From the NCBI GenBank assembly GCA_030248065.1, contig JASAMV010009212.1, forward strand, positions 62,001 to 126,000: 64,000 nt of DNA, read 5' to 3'. The position numbers and the translations under genes were made by a program. Shown here one piece after another: positions 57,301 through 64,000 of this stretch. The DNA comes from Rhynchonema sp. JSB1_4 (lineage: Eukaryota; Nematoda; Chromadorea; Monhysterida; Xyalidae). Position 1 is the first letter of the stretch; the number at the start of each line of letters is the position of its first letter. The notes under the pieces are model-generated. The model searched no databases and was not told the origin of the DNA. It saw nothing but the letters and a program-made list of their open reading frames with translations.

Positions 57301-60300
57301 AAAACACTCGGAAAGAGCAGTCTGTGATTGTGAGAATCTTACGTTGCTTTTTTCAAATTGCGTCAAATTTGATTTAACTCAAAATCCATTAACTGCAGCA
57401 TGTCTGCTCGTCCTCTCTGACCCGATGCGTACGACAGCCACGTTCCCCGCTGGTCAAGCGAGTCACGAAGCCGCTAGACTGGTCAACAATACAATGGTCA
57501 CATTCGCATGCATAGCGCCACGAGTGCCCCTGATTTATGACATGACACGAACTTGTGTCGGACATGACACATGGGATAATAAGACACAGCCAGCTTGTGT
57601 CGATGGTTGGTGATGTTGGACGTGATTGGTGTGATGACTGCGATAGCGTTGCAGACAGCCCTAATTTTGAATAGCGTAAAAGTTGTTCAGCTACATACAT
57701 ACACGTAATGAACAAGTGCAAAAGGGTTGTGAAATAAGATCATCGGGCGGGGATTGCATGCGATTTTCTGTATCAAAGGTTCTCTTATTACACTAGTTGC
57801 GACCAGTGTAACTGAATAAGTCATCTGTGAAGCAATACGCTGGTCAATATCAGTGTCATCAGAATATCCCCGAAATATCCGACCGAGGTACAAACAATCA
57901 CCAAGACCGAGACCGATCAGCAGATTTGAAGATGTGCATGACCACCCTGGATAAGCCGATGTTTCACTATCCTTTCAGTCTGTGCTACTCCACCGGCCTG
58001 GGGCGTGAACGTGAATGCATCGAGTGCCGTCACATACGGTGAACACGGCAACAGCAGCCAGGTGGTGGTTGGGGGCAACATCACATATGGATGTGACGAT
58101 GGCTATGTCCTGGAATTGGCCCCGGATTCACCTACTTGGTCCAGTGAATGTCAGGCGAACCTGACATGGATGACGTTGTCGCGATGTGTTAAGTGTAAGC
58201 GCGGAATTTTTCTGAAAAACAGTGAATAAGCAGCACCTTGCCATCCAAATGTTTCAGTGTGCCAAATGCCCAACACATTCACCAACATCGACAACACGAG
58301 TTTCATAGCGAATGCGCCTGTGATCAACGGTCGGATCGCAGTGGGCAGCAATGTCACACTGAAATGTCTCACTGATCATGCCTTTACGGATGCACCGGAC
58401 ATTCAGACACAAACCGTCCAGTGCACCGCCACCGACACTTGGGATCGGATACTCGCGTGCGCGAAAAGTTGGTCATGCTTTTTGATCTCAAAAGTTTGCA
58501 TGTGCAAGTTTGAATGTTGATGTTGCATTGCGTGGTGTGCACAACAACAGATGGGCATGATAACAAGGCTGTGACAGGAAATTTACCGGTTTTCGTATCC
58601 AAGTGCCAGCATGATTTTTTGTCGCCCTTTCGAATCAATTGGCAAAACAGAGATATCAACTTTGTTGCCTGCGAAGAAAACAGCCCTCTGTGTTGCGTGT
58701 GGAACTCGGAGCGCTGGTATTTCGAGAAGCAGTCTTTCCGATACTTTGAATTGTCTGGTTTCTCGCGTATTCGTTTTTTTTGTTTAGACCAACGCCAAGG
58801 TATACGTAGGTAGATAGAACTTTTCTTATGAAATCCATAGAAACGAGCAATAGACGAAAAACAATAACAAAATCCAATTGCAGCGTGTCCATCGGTGACC
58901 GGTGTTGACCTGACCTCAGTGAGTATATCAGTGAGCACAACAGTGTCGTACGATGCCCGTTACATCGAGGGTACGGTAGTGACAATGTCATGCATTGCGC
59001 CACGCACGACAACAAATGGCACCAATGGCACATTGACACGCACTTGTACCGCGAATGGCACTTGGGATAATGTGGAGGTGCCCGAATGCCACAAATGTAA
59101 GTTTCTTTGTATATTGAGTGATTTTTATACTAGCTGATGCACGGAGTCCCACATAGCGGAGGAGCAGCACCTTGGGTTATAATCTGTGTGGTCACGTCAA
59201 GAGTTCTGGTATTTTGATGAAAACAAATAAAAGTCAGATTTGATTCTCTGAAAGCGCACAAACGACAAATGACTGAAAGGACTTTCAACGTGACGATCCA
59301 CTTTGTGGTGCTTGCTTATGTTTCAATCGTAAACTACCAGTACCAATCCGCATCCTTAGTTTAAAAACAATAAAAAACGCACGGAAAACTTTGCAGCATG
59401 TCCCCCGGTGACTAACCCAACCCCATTATCTCGTGTGCTCAGCTACAACACAACGGTGCGCGCTGATGGACGTTACACTGTGACCACAGGTCATTGTTCG
59501 ATGTTTCACTAAAATGTTGAGTTTTGAAAAGTTGTTGGACTGATCAGATACATGTACTTATTGGTTTGAGCAGTTAGCAGCGAACAAGATTGCAATGTTC
59601 CCCATCTTATATTAAGGTCTCGAGCTGAGCTGTGCTACCGACATGGTTTTTATTGATGCAACTCCAGTGACGCAATTCGTGTGCTACGACCAGGACATGT
59701 GGACAAATGACGTCAGCACGTTGGCTGAGTGCTCGCAAAGTATGTATGATGTCTTAGAAATTATTATTGCGAAAAAATCTTAGTTTTCATCAATTGGGCT
59801 CAACTTTGGCGATCGGTCTGGACCGACCTTTCATTTGTCATCAAGTGACTATTCTGTATTTGACACGATCCTTGACCAGCGTAAAAGGTTGTTTGTCCGA
59901 AAAAAACACTGTGTCGCATCATTCGCATCAGCGAATCATAACCGAACCTAAGCCGCGACAGAATCGCCAAATTCGGTGTCATGTCAATCATTATGTTTCC
60001 AAATTTGCAGCGTGTGCCGTGCCGACTTTCACCAACATCAATACGTCACTTACCGTAACCAGTGATTTAGCCGTGGGCAACTCAGAAGTGTACGCAGGTG
60101 GCTGGGCACATGTGACCTGCATGGATGGGCATGTGTTCACAACGCATCCCGAAGTCACCACTTGGAATGTCACCTGCAATGAGACCAACGCCGGCACTTG
60201 GAGTGAAACATTAGTTTGTGAACAAAGTGAGTTCAGGCTTGTGAATTATTCAGCTGGCCTGTGGTATAGTCTTGCCTTATTATATTGGTCCAAACACCCA

Positions 60301-63300
60301 TTCAATGTGCGATCCAGTTGCTCCAGGTCGAAATTGTGCGATTCACCTTGAAAATGCAAAGAAAGGGAAACCCGACGACGTAAGAAGCCAGCGCACGAAA
60401 CAATGTTTCAGGCTTCTGGTGACGTTGGCGGCGTGCGTGTCACGTTGTGATTTCTCTTTCTTTGCATTTTCAAAGGGAGTCGTGGATTTTCGACCTCAGC
60501 TAGGAGTTGGCTTACATACAATGTTTAAACGGCTTCCTTTGACTCGCACAAGAAAGAAATACTATACTTATTACACTGTCTTGCGGATGACGCGCAGCGC
60601 AGTGCCTCTGCCAAGGCCCCCAAGTTTGGTGAGAAGTTTTTCTGGTGCAGAAAAAGAGACCAAACTACTGACACCAAGTTTTTCAGGGCGTAAAGTCATT
60701 TATACGAGTGAAACACAAGATCCATCTGCGTTTGTTTTATGCAAATGGGAAATACCTGTATTCCTGTCGTGTGCAGCATTTCAAAACATAAAATACAACC
60801 AATAAACCCGTAATTTTACAGCCTGCTCTCCGCACAACGTCACAACGCTGACGCTCAACTACAATACCGTGCCGGCAGTGGTTGGTGGTTACGTGGTGAC
60901 CACGGTAGCGACGTACGAATGTCCAGCCAACACCTCGTTCGACAACAATGTCGACATTGATAGGGCGTGTTTGGGCACACAGTTGTGGGACAGCTATGAT
61001 CAACCACCACCATGTCGTGAAAGTCGGTGCTTTGCCTAATTGTTGCTGTGCTTGTCATGTTTTGACTTTGACTTGGGAATTATCTGCGTCAAGCGTTCAA
61101 GTAACACGTGAATGGTAATGGGCATGATAGAATGAACAATGACTTACTCTTGTGGGCATGCCGATGTCCATCGATGAGTGTCACGCGCATTTGATCTGAC
61201 TTGCCCACATTCGAGGACCACTTTACTGATCCACGTAGATGGGCAGATACATTGAATTGTCCAACGCGTCTTTGCTTGTTCGCTTCGATCCGTTTTCGCA
61301 CACGGGCGGTGCACCAGGACATCGTCAATGCGAATGAACCAGATGACCATGTGACCTCAAAAACATCTACTAGCCTTTCTGTCCCATATCCACTTATGCG
61401 ATTCTAATATTTCAGCGTGTCGTTCGCTGGACGGCGAGGGCAATGACGTCATCTACAACGACACCGGCCGAAACGACGGTCGTCGGTTCGTGGGCTCATC
61501 GGCCAACATCACGTGTCGCGACACCTACATCCCGCTGGTGAATGACTCCGAGTCCTTGGTCACCTGTTTGGGCAACGACCAATGGAGTGACAATGCACCA
61601 TTGGACTGCTATCATAGTTAGTGCCCGCCTGTGGACACTGCAGGCTTTCGCAGACTACGGTGAACGTTGGTCGGTCTCGTAATTTTGGTTTGACCAGATT
61701 TTTGATTGGGTGTGTATAGTCGGGGGTTTTGAGTAGCAAACATTCGATCTATACGTTAAAAGTTGTTCCTCGACTACAAATTAGCTGCCGTTCCACAGAT
61801 ATTCGAAACACTTAAACAACGTTAAAAACCTGGCCAAATCCACCAGACCGACGTTCAGCGCAGGTCAATGACATTTATCTGTTTTCTAATTTGTTCAACC
61901 AAACTCCCTGTCTAAACCCGACTAACTGCCCGCAGCGTGCGAGCCGCAGTCCGACAACAACATCGACGTGAACAAGACCGTGACCGAACTCCTGGCCTCG
62001 AACGGGCTGGTGCCTGTCGGATCAAGGGCAGTGCACGAATGTTTGGACAAATACGTGCACGACAGCATGCCGTTGATGGTGAATCACACTGTGAATTGCA
62101 CTGCGAATGCAACCTGGTCGGAGACGGTCAATTGTATACCGAGTGAGTTCATGCAGTCTGTACTTTCTTTGTTGTCATGCATGATCGGGCCAGGCTATAT
62201 CATTTCGGTCACTGTAAAGAACATGATCGATGGGACACTAGTGTCAGATATTGGTGACCAAAGAAAGTGCGTGTTCTATAAATCAGCCACTCATTACAAT
62301 TCTTGCATCCATCTGGTGAAACATCATTCAGCTTGCCCGAAATTCACCGATCCAAGCAATCAAACAACAATCAATATCACTCACCATTCCGACCCGGCGC
62401 ACAATGGTCGATACATTCGAAGCACTGTTGTGACCATTGAGTGTCTGCCTGGCTACATCATGGACCCAACGGCGGTTGCCGTCAAAGAGTGCATTGATAC
62501 GGACACCTGGAACGATACCACTGTGCCGGAATGCTATAAATGTTAGTTGACAATGTGTCCTGTAACGTTTCACAGTCCTGTATCACACGCAGGGTTGGAA
62601 AAAAAAATTTTTTTTAAACAAGTTTTTTTTTAAAAAAAAATTTTTTTTTACAAAAAAAAATTTTTTTTTAAAAAGTCTGAGATTCGGGGAAATTTTACCA
62701 AATTTGCCTAAAAAACGCGCAAAATCGCGAAAAAATGCAACTTTAATTGGCAAGTCACTTTTGTGACTTGGTTTGCATCACTTATCAAGGGTGTTTACGT
62801 CATTTCGGTGCGATCCAACAGTCTGTGCTTGATATGGACCGCTGATTGCTGCTCTGTGGTATCGGACACAACACTTTGTGGCCGAATAAGCAAGATTCAC
62901 TCATAAACCACACAGAATTGAGAATATAAGCTGCAGAAATACTTGTCGGGTAGCTGAATCAGTCGTATATGACCGACCTGATGGGGTATGACATCGAAAA
63001 ACCATGTAGGCACATGCATACTGTGTCCCATGTATTACGGGAAGGTATAATAACATCATTTGGGGTATCTTAGGTACCAAATACATGCTCCAAAGGTGAT
63101 TTTGTGAAGAAAATTTTTCGACCCTTGAGAAAAAATGACAAAAAATAACCCCCAAAAAGGCCATTTTTGGACGTTTTAGAACATTTTGTTCCCCCGAAAA
63201 TTTTTTAAAAAACCTTTTTTTAAAAAAAAAAATTTTTTTTTCAAAAAAAAAAAATTTTTTTTTGCCCAACCCTGATCACACGGCCCCCTCCAATTTCCAG

Positions 63301-64000
63301 CGTGCACCCCCTACCCGCTATCGATCGGCCAAGAGATTGTGTATGACCAGGCACCACGGGTTGAGACCGGTTCCTACTTGATCAACACAGTGGGTAACAT
63401 TAGTTGCATGGATGGCTACGTTTCAACCACTCCCGGCTCGAATGACACAGTGCAATGTGTGGAGATTGACACTTGGACGGGCAGCGAACTGGGATGCATT
63501 GCTGGTTAGTTTCCTTCCTTCTGACGGTCTTTTATGAACGAACCTTTCAATCAGAATATGCGCTTTCAGTTTGTCCCACCGATGACCCGTGGCCGGCCAG
63601 CATTGACGGCACCACAGCATACCAGGACTGTAGTCTTGGTCAACTGAGTCGACACTGTGATAATGGTAAGAGAAGTTGTTATTTTTTTATAAATTTGACC
63701 AGTTGTGTTTCGACTCCCTGATTTTTCAAGGCACTTGGCTGCCGGTGGACGCATCGAAATGTTATGCGTTCGTCACCAAGCCATGTCCGTTGGGTGAGAC
63801 GTGTTTGGATGGATCCACATGCACGTTGAGTGGTGGAGTGAAGGTACATGCAGTGTTATACATTGCTATAATATCTATGCCATGTGTTGTGGCATATAAT
63901 TGTAACCAAAATGTGCACACTCCAGGTGTGCCTGTGTGCGCCCGGCTACCACGCAGTGAGGGACAACACAATTGGTCGTGACGTATGTCGTGTGATTGAA
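51346..64000 (+). CDS. Multi-sushi (CCP x29) protein with hormone-receptor-like and EGF-like domains (partial)
   Basis: ATG at 51346 gives a signal peptide (MSVCWLTGLVAVLVVVVDG), then 29 complement-control (sushi) domains, nearly one per exon: 51346-51622, 51695-51910, 51978-52196, 52305-52517, 52594-52809, 52877-53095, 53204-53416, 53493-53708, 53776-53994, 54305-54517, 54596-54811, 54879-55097, 55157-55366, 55435-55644, 55751-55978, 56047-56280, 56430-56645, 56971-57171, 57399-57605, 57979-58194, 58258-58467, 58884-59096, 59397-59489 with 59617-59739, 60011-60226, 60822-61022, 61416-61616, 61936-62142, 62332-62541, 63301-63504. Each has four Cys and a terminal W-x-C-type pattern (MDTWDTDDQPTC, MSWDGGEDC). 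All are phase 1-1. Then come 63570-63665 with 63731-63843, and 63926 onward to the edge. Many N-x-S/T sites indicate heavy glycosylation. Candidate roles are adhesion, immune recognition or receptor ectodomain; unresolved. Confidence 0.9.
51695..55097 (+). repeat. Tandem 899-bp triplication of three-CCP-exon unit
   Basis: The segment 52305-53203 is repeated at 53204-54102 with only about fifteen differences that I can see, introns included. 51695-52304 is nearly the same as 52594-53203, and 54305-54878 repeats the unit again. The period is 899 bp (exon starts 51978, 52877, 53776). Because each unit is three phase 1-1 exons, every duplication keeps the frame and adds three sushi domains. Confidence 0.93.
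54025..54253. mobile_element. Harbinger-like MITE in a duplicated CCP intron
   Basis: A 229-bp insertion absent from the two sister introns. The termini AGGTCGGTTTATACTCTGAC and, in reverse complement, AGGTCGATTTATACTTCTGAC form inverted repeats. TAA flanks both sides (54022-54024 and 54254-54256), and the empty sister sites read ATCTAAGACAT. A 3-bp TWA duplication is typical of PIF/Harbinger transposons. Non-coding. Confidence 0.85.
56707..56853. mobile_element. Second Harbinger-like MITE in a CCP intron
   Basis: 147 bp with inverted ends AGGTGGAGTTATACTTGTCC and AGCTGGAGTTATACTTGTTC (right end complemented), flanked by TTA at 56704-56706 and 56854-56856. The ends share AGGT-G-TT-ATACT with the element at 54025, so they may be one family. 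Confidence 0.78.
62590..63274. mobile_element. hAT-like non-autonomous element with perfect 8-bp target duplication
   Basis: 685 bp with termini CAGGGTTGG and CCAACCCTG, flanked by ATCACACG at 62582-62589 and again at 63275-63282. The CAGGG-type end and 8-bp duplication are characteristic of hAT transposons. The subterminal parts are long A/T tracts arranged as inverted arms. No transposase. Sits in the intron between CCP 28 and CCP 29. Confidence 0.88.
63570..64000 (+). CDS. Hormone-receptor-like Cys domain and EGF-like domain (C-terminal part in window)
   Basis: Exons 63570-63665 and 63731-63843 encode CPTDDPWPASIDGTTAY, QDCSLGQLSRHCDNG, TWLPVDASKC, resembling the extracellular hormone-receptor (HRM) domain found before GAIN/7TM modules in adhesion GPCRs. 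They are followed by an EGF-like pattern CPLGETCLDGSTC, CLCAPGYHAV, DVC that runs through exon 63926 to the edge. The protein continues beyond the window, so membrane anchoring cannot be judged. Confidence 0.6.

Noticed and set aside
61663..61862. Possible MITE with GTCGGTCT-type arms in a CCP intron
   Set aside because: Arms match imperfectly over about 15 bp and no target duplication is visible.

Overview
This window is nuclear DNA from an animal. Every recognisable gene is split into many short exons by small GT-AG introns (mostly about 45-600 bp), and the proteins are metazoan extracellular-matrix, secreted or nuclear-pore proteins. A nematode is my best guess, held at moderate confidence. 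Supporting points are a short degenerate run of GCCTAA/TTAGGC hexamers at about 4583-4624, a TIL-type protease-inhibitor array, and a multiplexin locus with an apparent internal start similar in layout to nematode cle-1. The species is not identifiable from sequence alone.

Layout. 1-691 (-): first exon of an unrecognised disordered Lys/Ser/Pro-rich protein, running off the left edge. About 1571-3501 (+): secreted TIL-domain inhibitor array. About 3900-9750: gene-free block of C/G-tract repeats, inverted and direct repeats, and transposon debris. 9790-15398 (+): Nup107, a nuclear pore Y-complex scaffold gene of about 24 exons. 15713-16498 (-): 3' part of an unrecognised acidic protein with a poly-Ser tail, convergent with Nup107. 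17330-19224 (-): an ionotropic-glutamate-receptor ligand-binding protein whose S1 and S2 lobes are joined with no room for the pore. 23055-29847 (+): a secreted protein with three FN3 domains resembling DCC/neogenin FN3 4-6, followed by Ig and MAM domains. 34757-48804 (+): type XV/XVIII collagen (multiplexin), with TSPN domain, interrupted collagen, trimerisation domain and complete endostatin. 51346-64000 (+, open at the right edge): a secreted or membrane protein with 29 sushi/CCP domains, then a hormone-receptor-like Cys domain and an EGF-like domain.

Several genes concern the cell surface, matrix or guidance (multiplexin, DCC-like protein, CCP protein), but nothing shows an operon or a shared pathway. 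Small non-autonomous DNA transposons sit in introns and between genes. I can define termini and target-site duplications for a hAT-like element (8-bp TSD), two Harbinger-like elements (TAA/TTA TSD), a mariner-like element (TA) and a foldback element. The 9-mer GATGTTTCA, on either strand, is strikingly over-represented, often exactly at 3' splice sites.

Exon coordinates come from manual reading of splice signals, reading-frame phase and family similarity. No alignment or database search was run.
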